Source: Butyrivibrio sp. VCD2006 (GTDB lineage: Bacteria > Bacillota > Clostridia > Lachnospirales > Lachnospiraceae). Taken from it: a stretch of DNA of 64,000 bases. Position numbers and translations under genes: made by a program. Numbering within the stretch: the first letter of the stretch is position 1; the number at the start of each line of letters is the position of its first letter. Positions 9,481 to 17,614 of this stretch are shown here, piece after piece. The stretch lies in assembly GCF_000423925.1 (NCBI RefSeq), contig NZ_AUIX01000017.1, forward strand, positions 62,001 to 126,000, in the 5' to 3' direction. Under the pieces are notes generated by a model. It was not told where the DNA came from, did no database searches, and worked only from the letters and a program-made list of their open reading frames with translations.

Positions 9481-9516
9481 CCATACCATATTCACGCTCT
9501 CTGGTATGGATTTTTT
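9481..9516 (+). terminator. Orphan plus-strand terminator in AT-rich region
   Basis: The inverted repeat CCATACCA/TGGTATGG is followed by ATTTTTT. No plus-strand gene precedes it for 2.7 kb. A TATAAT at 9349 lies about 130 bases upstream, so it may end a small RNA. Confidence 0.5.
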
Positions 9517-10106
9517 CTGATCAGGAATCCCTCATAAATCATCCGGATAATTCACCTTGAAAAATCAGGCTAAAATCCCAGGATTTTTTCACGAATTTTT
9601 CTCTGATTTTTTCCTATTTTTGGCCTCTATATTATTGCGAAATAATAACGGCTTTATGATACTATTATATTTTATCATCTTTATGTCGTTTTATCAAGTT
9701 ATATTATCATCTTTCTACATTGATACTATTATATTCTAGTATTTCGATATATTACTATATTGATAAAATGATAATTTGTAATTTTAGTATAAATGTATTT
9801 TGATAATTTGCTCTATTAATATAAGAGTATTTCGACATAACGAATTAATAATATATTTATATTTTATCACCAAACTAATAATATAGCAATATATTCTAAT
9901 AACATTTTAACATATTATTTTGATATATTTGAATTTATACATCATGTAATATCAAAATCATTATATCACGATATTTATATATTATGCTATATTCACATCA
10001 TTATATATAATTATATTTATACATCTACACCACATTATATAAATACATTTAGTCATCTTTACATAATGATGTATTTGATAAACGATATATAAATATATTA
10101 TTCTCT

Positions 10107-10122
10107 TTACATCAATACATCA
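10107..10122 (+). repeat. Dispersed 16-base motif, copy in partition region
   Basis: TTACATCAATACATCA. The same 16 bases occur on the minus strand at 3462-3477, and 14 of them at 17615-17628. Confidence 0.7.
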
Positions 10123-10905
10123 GAATACAATACAAAATACCTATGCTTTGTCATTCGTGCATCATTATATCATGATGTCATTACATCGCTTAAATTAAAT
10201 AAATCAAACTTTATATATTATACCTTTAGAAACCAGATCAATTCTTTAGATTATTCCCTGGTAATTTTTGCAAAAAGCATGCTACTATATATTGATGCTT
10301 GATAAGTATATATATACAATATTTAGTATTTATCAATATATAATGATGTCATTACATCATTATATATGCAAAGCCCAGAACTATTATCCATTATATACAA
10401 ATAGTTTTATCAGGAATGTATCAATTCATCAAAACATCATAAATGCATGCAAAAAAGCAGAGGTGATATAATGATGTCATGATGTACTTATATCATAATT
10501 CATAAATACACCGACCTCATTATATAATGTATCACCACATCATTTTATCATTTTATATTATTACATTTATTGTTTTATATATTTGTATTTTGTTATAATG
10601 TATCATTATATATTTATGTATTGTTATATTGTAATATTTATATTTTGTTTATTTAGTATCTTATATTCATTATATATTATTATTTTGATATTTTATTACT
10701 TTGATGTTTTATTATCTTATTACAATATTATATTGCCATCATTATTCATTTATATCTCGATACTTCTATATATAAATACATTTGTCTCATTATATTTTTA
10801 TGCTTTTATATCAATGAACACTTATATCAATATACATTTTTCTTTACACATCGAGACATCAATGTTACTATATATAAGGAAATTTTGAAGAAAATGGGAG
10901 GGAAT

Positions 10906-11694
10906 ATGAAAACTATTTCATTTTGCAACCAAAAAGGTGGCGTTGCAAAAACAACATCTACTTATGCATTAGCTTCCGGTTTGGCAAAAAAAGGCTACAA
11001 AGTCCTTATGATTGACTCAGATCCACAGGAAAATCTCAGCCAGGCGGCCGGAATTGATCTTTATAATATACCTGCAGCCACATTATCCGACGTTTTTAAG
11101 CGCGAAAAAGGCGAACCAGGTGCAGATATCAACGAAACTCTTATTCCTGTAAATAAAAATATCGACCTTATTATTGGAGGAATAGAGTTTACATCAGCAG
11201 ATCTTGACTATTCTGGCGTTACATCACGTGAATTTATGCTTAAAAGAGCTCTTAAGAAGCTTAATAAGGAATATGATTTCTGTATTATCGATTGTAGCCC
11301 TACATTGGCTCTTATTACGCAGAATGTGCTTGCTATTACAGATAAGATCGTTGTTCCCATGACTCCTGAAGCATTTGCGACAAATGGTGCTAATATGCTG
11401 TTTTCATGGATTTCTGTTATGTCTGAGAGACTTAATAACCCTGATCTTGATGTTGCAGGCATTCTTGTTACAAATTGTAGAAATACAAATAATGCGAGCA
11501 TTTGGCTTGAAGGTATCGAAATGCTTGCGAAAGAGTATGAGATTAAGGTATATAAGACCAAAATCCATCAAAATGTTGCTGTAGAGGAGTCCCAGACGCT
11601 TAATCAGTCATTATTTGAATATGCACCTACAGCACGTGCTACAAAAGATTATGAAGCCTTTGTTAAAGAGTTTCTGAAAGGAGAATCTAAATGA
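10906..11694 (+). CDS. parA: ParA-type plasmid partition ATPase
   Basis: A protein of 262 residues that would drive segregation of the replicon. Seen: the deviant Walker A KGGVAKTT at residues 10-17 and the A' motif with D37 and D39 in LMIDSDPQ, followed by FCIIDCSPTLALIT. There is no N-terminal DNA-binding extension, so it belongs with the short ParA/Soj-like or type Ib proteins. I chose the ATG at 10906 because GGGAGGG lies just upstream and the product then starts MKTISFCNQKGG; in-frame TTG 10885 and ATG 10894 are alternatives. It overlaps the next gene by four bases (ATGA). A motif-rich AT stretch lies upstream. Confidence 0.93.
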   Translation: MKTISFCNQKGGVAKTTSTYALASGLAKKGYKVLMIDSDPQENLSQAAGIDLYNIPAATLSDVFKREKGEPGADINETLIPVNKNIDLIIGGIEFTSADLDYSGVTSREFMLKRALKKLNKEYDFCIIDCSPTLALITQNVLAITDKIVVPMTPEAFATNGANMLFSWISVMSERLNNPDLDVAGILVTNCRNTNNASIWLEGIEMLAKEYEIKVYKTKIHQNVAVEESQTLNQSLFEYAPTARATKDYEAFVKEFLKGESK

Positions 11695-12419
11695 AAAAGA
11701 ATCTTCAGAATGCAATGACGAAGAATTTCCAGAAAATGGTGAATGAACAGCCTTCACAGAGTTCATCAAAACAGTCATCGTCAAGTTCAGAAAAAGAGAC
11801 AAAGAAAGCAGAATCTTCTAAGGCAACAGTAGCACCTGTTATTGATGAATCTCCAGTATCCATGCCTGCTCCAGAGCCTGTAGCGCCTCAACCAGTTCAA
11901 GCTGTTAAGGAGCCTGAAGTACAACCTGTACCTACTCCTGAACCAGTTCCTACACCTGTTGCAGCTCCGGTTCAAACTCCTGTTGCAACTCCTGTCATCC
12001 CTCAGGTTGTTACACCTGTTGCAACTCCTTTTCCGCAGCCTGTTGTTAGCCAGCCTCAGCAGCCTGTACCGGCTCCTCAGCCTCAATATGCCGGATACGT
12101 TACAGAACCGGTTCAGTCAATGAATCCGCAGCCTTTTTATAATCAGCAGCCTGTTGCAGCTGTTCCTTCATATGAGCAGGAGAATGTAAAACAGCCAAAA
12201 TCCTCCAATAAAAAGCCAATTCCTCTTATGCCAGAGGAGAAGAGCAGTGGAGTGCTTCATATCAGACTTGGTGAGTTAAGATCCTATGTAGATTTTATGA
12301 CTCAATCAGGTAAAATATCCTATCAACAGTACATTAGTAATTTAATTGAGCAGGATTATGAAAGAAATAAGGATTTATACCTTAAATATAAGTCCTTTAT
12401 GGAACAATTAAATATGTAA
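11691..12419 (+). CDS. Putative ParB-like partition partner with proline-rich linker
   Basis: A protein of 242 residues, translationally coupled to parA with AAAGGAG upstream. Residues about 20-55 are rich in S, K and E. Residues about 55-160 are a low-complexity linker of repeated P, V, T, A and Q. The last 60 or so residues are the only conserved-looking part: a strand-like GVLHIRLGE followed by two helices containing YQQYISNLIEQDYERNKD, which resembles a ribbon-helix-helix DNA-binding fold. Position after parA argues for the centromere-binding role. Type Ib ParB proteins are usually much shorter. No classical ParB motif is present; the function is inferred from context. Confidence 0.65.
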   Translation: MKKNLQNAMTKNFQKMVNEQPSQSSSKQSSSSSEKETKKAESSKATVAPVIDESPVSMPAPEPVAPQPVQAVKEPEVQPVPTPEPVPTPVAAPVQTPVATPVIPQVVTPVATPFPQPVVSQPQQPVPAPQPQYAGYVTEPVQSMNPQPFYNQQPVAAVPSYEQENVKQPKSSNKKPIPLMPEEKSSGVLHIRLGELRSYVDFMTQSGKISYQQYISNLIEQDYERNKDLYLKYKSFMEQLNM

Positions 12420-12481
12420 GCAACACTTGTTGTATACATATAATTAATTAACAACAAATTTCTTATTAATTAGAGACCTTG

Positions 12482-12518
12482 GGAAGCCAGTAAACATGAG
12501 CTTCCTGGTTTTTTTTTA
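12482..12518 (+). terminator. Terminator of the parA operon
   Basis: A six-base stem GGAAGC/GCTTCC followed by a long T run, about 60 bases after the stop codon. Confidence 0.7.
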
Positions 12519-12519
12519 T

Positions 12520-13230
12520 GTAGAAAAAGGGGCAAATAATAGTAGAAAAATGGTACATGTTAGTTATATATACGGTTAAAGATGATAGAAAAATGGGACT
12601 TAAAAGGAAAAAAAACAGTTCAGATAAAGTATTAGTTAGTAGAAATTAGGTATATTTGAAGAATTTTATTAGTAGTTTATGGGGATGAATAATAGAAAAA
12701 TGGTATAAACAGGTAGTTTTTAGGTAGATATATTTTTGCCGATAAATAAGGCCAAAACTGAGGATCAGATCAGAGAATATGGTAGAAAAAAGGTTATTTC
12801 GAGTAGTTTTTAGGAGTCTAATTATATAACTTAGTAGAAATTAGGTAGATAAATATTTTTTATTAGTAGTTTTTAGGGAGAGTTTTTACTAACTTCGATA
12901 GAAAAAGGGTATATAAATGTCAAAATCAAAGCATTTTTATCGAAAAACCCTAAAAAAAATGAAAAATCCATTGACCGGAAAAAGATTAATAATGACGAAG
13001 TTAGTAGAAAAAAGGTATATAAAAAGCTTTCTTAGTAGTAAATAGGTATATAAAAATTGTTTTCTAGTAGTTTTTGGGGAGATTATAGAGTTTTTTAGTA
13101 GTAAAAAGGTACGAATATTCTTTGGTACCAGTGTAGTCAATTTTGTCGCTGACCCATTTAGTCAACCAATAAATACGCTATAATGATAAAATAACATACA
13201 TTATAATGAAAGATATTAGTAAAAGGGTAT
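12520..13230. repeat. Iteron array, putative replication origin
   Basis: About fifteen copies of a 16-base repeat with the consensus TAGTAG, five or six A/T-rich bases, then GG and usually TA. Clear copies start at 12540, 12637, 12670, 12711, 12832, 12864, 13002, 13033, 13065 and 13096; weaker ones at 12584, 12690, 12780, 12801, 12897 and 13217. All are on the same strand, 20-70 bases apart. A 10-base inverted repeat ACTAACTTCG/CGAAGTTAGT spans 12888-13005. Arrays of direct repeats just upstream of a Rep_3 initiator are the hallmark of iteron-controlled origins. I see no exact DnaA box inside. Confidence 0.8.
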
Positions 13231-13277
13231 ATAATATATAAAAAAAGGAATAAGTTAAACAAATTGAGGTATTTTTG

Positions 13278-13306
13278 TTTACAGTGTGTTAAAATAGCAC
13301 TATAAT
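13278..13306 (+). promoter_or_regulatory. Promoter of the replication initiator gene
   Basis: TTTACA and TATAAT separated by exactly 17 bases, some 55 bases upstream of the start codon. Confidence 0.75.
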
Positions 13307-13352
13307 AAGCTAGTATTAAAGAGGTATGAATTAAGACCTTTTGGGGTGAAGG

Positions 13353-13367
13353 AGGTAGTTTTGGGGC
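13353..13367 (+). repeat. Iteron-like copy over the initiator ribosome site
   Basis: AGGTAGTTTTGGGG matches the TAGTAGTTTTTGGGGA form of the iteron and overlaps GGAGG and the TTG start, a place where bound initiator could repress its own synthesis. Confidence 0.5.
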
Positions 13368-14590
13368 GTAAATCAAAACAGCAGATGGAAGAGGAAACAT
13401 CTGCTATTGAAAGCTTTTTATCCAATCAACATTATAAAAAAGCAAATACACTAATAAATTCTAAGGGAAAATCAACACTTCTTGTCCAGAAGCTCTTCGC
13501 GGTCAGTATCGCGAAGGCAGAGCTTAATCAGGATAGCAATACGCTGGAAGCAAATATATATGGTACGGATCTTAAAAAGATATTCGGTGTTAAAGGTGGA
13601 TCTTTCTACGAGCATATTAAGGCTGCAATCGAACCGGTTAAGTCAAAACCATCTATATTAGATTGGAGAATCATCTATTCTAATGATGAAACCAGGGAAA
13701 TTGAGGCGATTAACGTTATTACGGATGCTTCATTCAAGAACGGTGTTTTGAATGTTCGTTATAATAGTAAGATTACTCCATACCTGGCGAATCTTCAGAA
13801 TAACTACACCGTTTTGAGTCTTGCTGAAGCTGTGCAGCTGAATAGTGTTTATTCATTCAGATTATATGAGATTTTGAAGGCTGAAATGGATAAACAGCGC
13901 GCAATCACCAAGAAGGAAGGGCCTTATTATGTTCAGTATCACTTGACTGACTTAAAGCTTCGTCTCGGAATCATTGATTCACAGGCTGATCCGGCGATAA
14001 TAAGTGCACTTAAAAAGGGTAATCCTGATTATGATGCGATAGAGAGACAGGCCGATAAACTTGATGGAGCCGGAAAACTCAAGACCTTTGGAAATTTTAA
14101 GAAGTTTGCGTTGGACAAGGCTCAGAAGGAACTCAATGAGACCACCAGTATCTGGTTTGACTATGAACCAGTAAAAGCAGGAAGAGGTGGAAAGGTAGTA
14201 AGCATCAGGTTTAAGATAGATGTTAATCCAAGAGTTAAGGATAAAAATAACATTAGTAATGATTTGATTCAAAAGGAAAATGCAATAAATCCTGCAAGAG
14301 AATTGGAACTTATGGATCAGGTTCAGGATATTATTGATGAAAAGGTTAAGCCATCAGAGATCAGATCAATCCTTAAAGTTTCCGGATATAACGTTGATAA
14401 GATCAAGAATGCCTATGATCTCTATACCAGACAGAGCAATACAGTTGAGAATTTTGTTGGATGGATGATTTCAGCGATCAAGAATAATTACAGCATTGCT
14501 GGAGCATCAACAAGACCTATTGTTGGCGAATATGTGCAGAGTACTCTGTCATATGAGGATATGGAATCGGAATTATTGGATAATTTCTAA
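13361..14590 (+). CDS. Rep_3 family replication initiation protein
   Basis: A protein of 409 residues resembling the RepA/RepE/Pi initiators, with two winged-helix domains: residues about 20-150 (VQKLFAVSIAKAEL, then IYGTDLKKIFGV) and about 150-265 (SVYSFRLYEILKAEM, then LTDLKLRLGI). The tail after about 300 is an extra helical region. It would bind the iterons upstream and open the origin. I chose TTG at 13361, five bases after GGAGG, giving MGRKSKQQMEE; an in-frame GTG at 13346 has no clear ribosome site. A promoter lies at 13278 and an iteron covers the start. The family call is good; the replicon type is inferred. Confidence 0.9.
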   Translation: MGRKSKQQMEEETSAIESFLSNQHYKKANTLINSKGKSTLLVQKLFAVSIAKAELNQDSNTLEANIYGTDLKKIFGVKGGSFYEHIKAAIEPVKSKPSILDWRIIYSNDETREIEAINVITDASFKNGVLNVRYNSKITPYLANLQNNYTVLSLAEAVQLNSVYSFRLYEILKAEMDKQRAITKKEGPYYVQYHLTDLKLRLGIIDSQADPAIISALKKGNPDYDAIERQADKLDGAGKLKTFGNFKKFALDKAQKELNETTSIWFDYEPVKAGRGGKVVSIRFKIDVNPRVKDKNNISNDLIQKENAINPARELELMDQVQDIIDEKVKPSEIRSILKVSGYNVDKIKNAYDLYTRQSNTVENFVGWMISAIKNNYSIAGASTRPIVGEYVQSTLSYEDMESELLDNF

Positions 14591-14594
14591 AGAA

Positions 14595-14624
14595 AAAAGG
14601 AACTCGCAAGAGTTCCTTTTATTT
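14595..14624. terminator. Bidirectional terminator after the initiator gene
   Basis: AAAAGGAACTC/GAGTTCCTTTT around a GCAA loop. T runs on both strands let it serve the initiator and the convergent HPr-like gene. Confidence 0.85.
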
Positions 14625-14651
14625 GTCTAAAACAATATTCAGTTATGAAAA

Positions 14652-14897
14652 TCAGCCGGCTACGAGATGATAGCTCTGGTAACCATCGATTAAAGCAGTG
14701 ATTTTATTGGAATCACCGATAACAGATACATATAACGGCTTTAATAAATTAAGAGAAAGTAGTCCGATGATGGACTTACCGTCGATGTAGCTGTGTCCGC
14801 TGCGGACATCAACCTGGCAGGATGAACTGGAATTCATCTGCACGAACTTCAATACTTGCTTTTTGTCTTGGAAACTGATTTTAACATCTCTTGTCAT
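14652..14897 (-). CDS. HPr-like protein lacking the active-site histidine (Crh-like)
   Basis: A protein of 81 residues with the HPr fold pattern. KSIIGLLSLNL at residues 41-51 aligns with the KSIMGLLSLGI segment around regulatory Ser46 of HPr, so S42 could be phosphorylated by HPr kinase. The GLHARPA motif that carries His15 is absent; residues 11-17 read DKKQVLK. It therefore cannot pass phosphate in the sugar PTS the usual way. Bacillus Crh has the same loss and acts in carbon catabolite control; a similar role here is inference. The ribosome site is odd: GGGGG lies upstream of a hairpin at 14908. Confidence 0.75.
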   Translation of the reverse strand: MTRDVKISFQDKKQVLKFVQMNSSSSCQVDVRSGHSYIDGKSIIGLLSLNLLKPLYVSVIGDSNKITALIDGYQSYHLVAG

Positions 14898-14907
14898 AGT
14901 ACAATTC

Positions 14908-14922
14908 GCACTCTATGAGTGC
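14908..14922 (-). promoter_or_regulatory. Leader hairpin of the HPr-like gene
   Basis: GCACTC/GAGTGC with a three-base loop sits between a GGGGG tract and the ATG and could place or hide the ribosome site. Confidence 0.35.
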
Positions 14923-15194
14923 ATCCCCCTATATAAATAATAAATAATAAAAAAATACAGTCACTACGATATCATAAATGAAAAAAAAGAACAAGCACAA
15001 TATTTAGTATATAGAAATTTAATAAATACAATATATCGAAAATTGAATTATCATATTGCGACAAAAACTGTGTAAATTGCAAAAATTTGCGAAAAAAAGG
15101 CTGAATTTCATAAAAATTCTATAAAAACACAGATTATTCACAGAGTCTATGATATATTGATGTTGTAAAACAAGAAAAATACAGAAAGGAATGG
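14923..15194. other. Divergent AT-rich intergenic region
   Basis: No gene is visible. TTATTCACA at 15134-15142 fits the DnaA-box consensus, which may be chance. AGAAAGGA precedes the next start. Confidence 0.35.
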
Positions 15195-15857
15195 ATGATG
15201 CAAATGAAAAAGGTGCTATTTTATGGTGATTCCAACACCTATGGTTTTGATCCAAGAGGAATGATGGGCGGACGTCTTCCGGAGTCAGATCGATGGACAG
15301 ACCTTCTGGCTAACAAAATGTACGGTGAGTGGCGTGTATTTGCTGATGGGATGAATGGCAGATTAATTCCGGATAATCCATATTCCCTTTTGTCTTTAGA
15401 TAAATCAGTGTTGGATTACAGTCCGCTTGATCTTTTTGCAGTAATGCTTGGCACAAACGACCTGATAAATATGTCGCTTCCGGATGCTGAAACCGTTGCG
15501 ACTAAAATGCGCGATTTTATCGAGAGACAGCTCGATAGAACCGAGTTTATCGATAATAAAACAGGATTTCTTCTGATTTCTCCGCCAAGAATTCTTCCGC
15601 ATATGGATGAGCATCTTGAAGAAGCAGAGGCACAGAGGAAGAGATTTTCCTCAGAACTCGATATAATTGCTCAGGAAGTCGGCATTTTCTTTGCAGATGC
15701 AAGCGAATGGGATCTTGATATGTCATTTGACGGTGTTCATATGAATGCCGAGGGTCACAGATTATTTGCAGAAAAAATGGCAGATATTCTTCAGGGAATA
15801 GACCTTACTTCCGAGAGGCGTGAAGTGGATGATTATGTTTGCGCCGGCCTCGCATAA
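15195..15857 (+). CDS. SGNH/GDSL-type hydrolase
   Basis: A cytoplasmic protein of 220 residues with the SGNH hydrolase blocks: block I FYGDSNTYG near residues 9-17 (nucleophile serine), block III VMLGTNDL near 93-100, and block V SFDGVHMNAEGH near 177-190 with the catalytic Asp and His. It should remove acyl groups, but the substrate is not evident. In-frame ATG codons at 15195, 15198 and 15204 are all possible starts after AGAAAGGA. A terminator follows at 15897. Confidence 0.88.
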   Translation: MMQMKKVLFYGDSNTYGFDPRGMMGGRLPESDRWTDLLANKMYGEWRVFADGMNGRLIPDNPYSLLSLDKSVLDYSPLDLFAVMLGTNDLINMSLPDAETVATKMRDFIERQLDRTEFIDNKTGFLLISPPRILPHMDEHLEEAEAQRKRFSSELDIIAQEVGIFFADASEWDLDMSFDGVHMNAEGHRLFAEKMADILQGIDLTSERREVDDYVCAGLA

Positions 15858-15896
15858 TACAGTTTTTAAAAATTATAATTATATTTAATATAATGA

Positions 15897-15930
15897 AAAT
15901 CCACGAAGTTATCGACTTTGTGGATTTTTT
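15897..15930 (+). terminator. Terminator of the SGNH hydrolase gene
   Basis: AAATCCACGAAGT pairs with ACTTTGTGGATTT around TATCG, with one G-T pair, followed by T residues. Confidence 0.85.
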
Positions 15931-16042
15931 GTTGCATAATATAAGGGTAGAAAAACTACAAAAATATCAAAAATATTGACTATTAAAGTCAATTATTTAC
16001 GAAAAAATAGCGTTAAATAACAATCGTAACGCATGATTATTT

Positions 16043-16057
16043 GAGGTAGTTTTGGGG
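16043..16057 (+). repeat. Second copy of the initiator leader sequence
   Basis: GAGGTAGTTTTGGGG is identical to 13352-13366 over the initiator start. Here it lies 60 bases upstream of the acetyltransferase ATG. Confidence 0.5.
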
Positions 16058-16117
16058 GATGTTTTTAGAGTTATGAGAGTTGAGGAGAGAAAGATAACGA
16101 CCAAAAAGGGAGTGGAT

Positions 16118-16630
16118 ATGAAGCTGCGAACTCCTACTGCTGATGATGCTGAAAAGGTATTAGCATTTAGGAGAGATGTGGCCGGAGAGACGATTTACCT
16201 GACCAGATATCCATATGAGATAGAGAATTCCGTGGAAAAAGAGCGGGATATTATAAGTAATTATCAGAGAGCCGAACATCTCGGAATGATGGCTATTTTT
16301 GACGGAGATAAGGTCATTGGTGTAACATCAGTAAGTCCTGTTGGTCTTAACTTCAAGACCAGGCACAGGGCCTCAGCAGAGCTTGTAGTCAGAAAAGAGT
16401 ATTGGAATCTTGGACTGGGGTCACATCTTTTAGATCTGGCTATAGAAATGGCTGAAAACTGCGGATATGAGAGACTTGAGCTCAGCGTATTTGCGGATAA
16501 TGCCAGGGCACTTAGATTATATAAGAAAAAAGGCTTTGTGGACTGCGGACAGATTCCACAGGCATTTAAAATGATGGACGGAAAGTATCACGATGAAATA
16601 TTGATGTCCAAGAATTTATGGAGACATTGA
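16118..16630 (+). CDS. GNAT family N-acetyltransferase
   Basis: A protein of 170 residues with the GNAT fold. Seen: ASAELVVRKEYWNLGLGSHL, where the basic residue and GLGS form the acetyl-CoA pyrophosphate loop, followed by YERLELSVFADNARALRLYKK, the usual strand 5 with the N-A-x-x-L-Y-K motif. I chose ATG 16118 (MKLRTPTADDAEKV), with GGGAGTGG upstream. The frame is also open back to a TTG at 16052 that would add 22 residues and follows GAGG in a copy of the initiator leader. It forms an operon with the dihydrouridine synthase three bases downstream. The substrate is unknown. Confidence 0.88.
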   Translation: MKLRTPTADDAEKVLAFRRDVAGETIYLTRYPYEIENSVEKERDIISNYQRAEHLGMMAIFDGDKVIGVTSVSPVGLNFKTRHRASAELVVRKEYWNLGLGSHLLDLAIEMAENCGYERLELSVFADNARALRLYKKKGFVDCGQIPQAFKMMDGKYHDEILMSKNLWRH

Positions 16631-16633
16631 ACA

Positions 16634-17608
16634 ATGCGAACATCCTTTGCGCCAATGGAAGGCATAACCATATATTGTTACAGAAATGCACATCATAGTC
16701 TGTTTGGAGAAGGAATTGACGTTTATTATACCCCTTTTCTATCGATCTATAAGCAACACTCGATTAAAAAGCGAGATATGAGGGAAATACTTCCGGAGCA
16801 TAATTCAGATCGCGGAATCAGGATAATTCCGCAGATAATGGCAAATGAAGCAGATGAGATCATATGGGCACTAAATGATCTTCATTTAAGAGGCTATGAC
16901 GAGATAAATCTCAATATGGGATGCCCGGTTGGAACGGTAGTTAGTAAGCATAAAGGCTCGGGGATGCTTGAGGTTCCGGATAGGCTCTATGAGCTGTTTT
17001 CAAGAGTTTTTGATGATAAAATAACAAGTGAAGTTAAATTTTCAGTTAAAACGAGACTTGGCTTAAATGATCCTCATGAATTTGAACAGATTTTACCTGT
17101 TTTGAATAAATTTCCTTTTTCAGAGGTCATTATTCATCCCAGAGTCAGGACACAGATGTATAAAGGGGTGCCGGACATGGAGCTCTTTGAATGGGCTTAT
17201 GAGAATAGTACCAATCCGGTTGGCTATAACGGCAATATTTTTAAACCGGAGGATTTTAACAGAATCACGGAAAAATTCCCCAATTTATACGAAGTAATGA
17301 TTGGAAGAGGATTAGTTGCCAATCCGGCGCTTGCAAGAGAGATAAGCGCCGGTGACGGAATTACCCTGGAAGAATTGAAGGGATTCATTGAGAAGCTGGA
17401 AAGCAGTTACAAGGAAGAAATACATGCTGATGAGTCCATAATGCATAAAATGAAAGAGATTTGGTTTTATGTAGGAGGACTTCTTGTAAAGGATGATGGT
17501 TCGGACGCAGAATCATATATACACAAGATTAGGACATCGAAAAATATCTCTGAATACAGGAATGCAGTCAGATCAGTATATAAAAACTGTAGAATAAAAG
17601 AGCAATAG
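16634..17608 (+). CDS. dus: tRNA-dihydrouridine synthase family protein
   Basis: A flavoprotein of 324 residues that reduces uridines in tRNA. Seen: the opening FAPMEGIT, the active-site segment INLNMGCPVGTVVSKHKGSGML with catalytic cysteine near residue 97, VKTRLG, the HPR motif in VIIHPRVRTQMYKG, and the phosphate-binding end YEVMIGRGLVANPAL. Length is normal. It starts three bases after the acetyltransferase stop, so the two are co-translated. Its position between the replication module and HU puts core functions on this replicon. Confidence 0.92.
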   Translation: MRTSFAPMEGITIYCYRNAHHSLFGEGIDVYYTPFLSIYKQHSIKKRDMREILPEHNSDRGIRIIPQIMANEADEIIWALNDLHLRGYDEINLNMGCPVGTVVSKHKGSGMLEVPDRLYELFSRVFDDKITSEVKFSVKTRLGLNDPHEFEQILPVLNKFPFSEVIIHPRVRTQMYKGVPDMELFEWAYENSTNPVGYNGNIFKPEDFNRITEKFPNLYEVMIGRGLVANPALAREISAGDGITLEELKGFIEKLESSYKEEIHADESIMHKMKEIWFYVGGLLVKDDGSDAESYIHKIRTSKNISEYRNAVRSVYKNCRIKEQ

Positions 17609-17614
17609 AATATC

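Larger units (their letters stand above)
9078..10905. other. AT-rich, gene-free putative partition (centromere) region
   Basis: About 1.8 kb of very AT-rich DNA between hypA and parA. No open frame looks real; those present are low-complexity runs rich in I, Y, F and L. TGATGT or its complement ACATCA occurs at least a dozen times, far more than base composition would give, several times as facing pairs such as AATGATGTCATTACATCATT (10342-10361). Similar pairs lie at 10172-10187 and 10471-10487. Such motif-dense DNA upstream of parA is the usual place for a partition site. The assignment is inference. Confidence 0.55.

Noticed and set aside
9557..10888. Open frames of 60-101 codons at 9557, 10268 and 10583
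   Set aside because: They are low-complexity I/Y/F/L-rich translations of AT-rich DNA without ribosome sites or any family resemblance.
11787..12086. Minus-strand frame of 99 codons inside the ParB-like gene
   Set aside because: Arginine/leucine-rich shadow of the proline-rich linker on the other strand.
12520..13230. Repeat array as a CRISPR
   Set aside because: The repeats are 16 bases and degenerate, the spacing is irregular and there are no cas genes; iterons fit better.
15134..15142. TTATTCACA as a functional DnaA box
   Set aside because: A single isolated match in AT-rich DNA, outside the iteron array; not enough to call.
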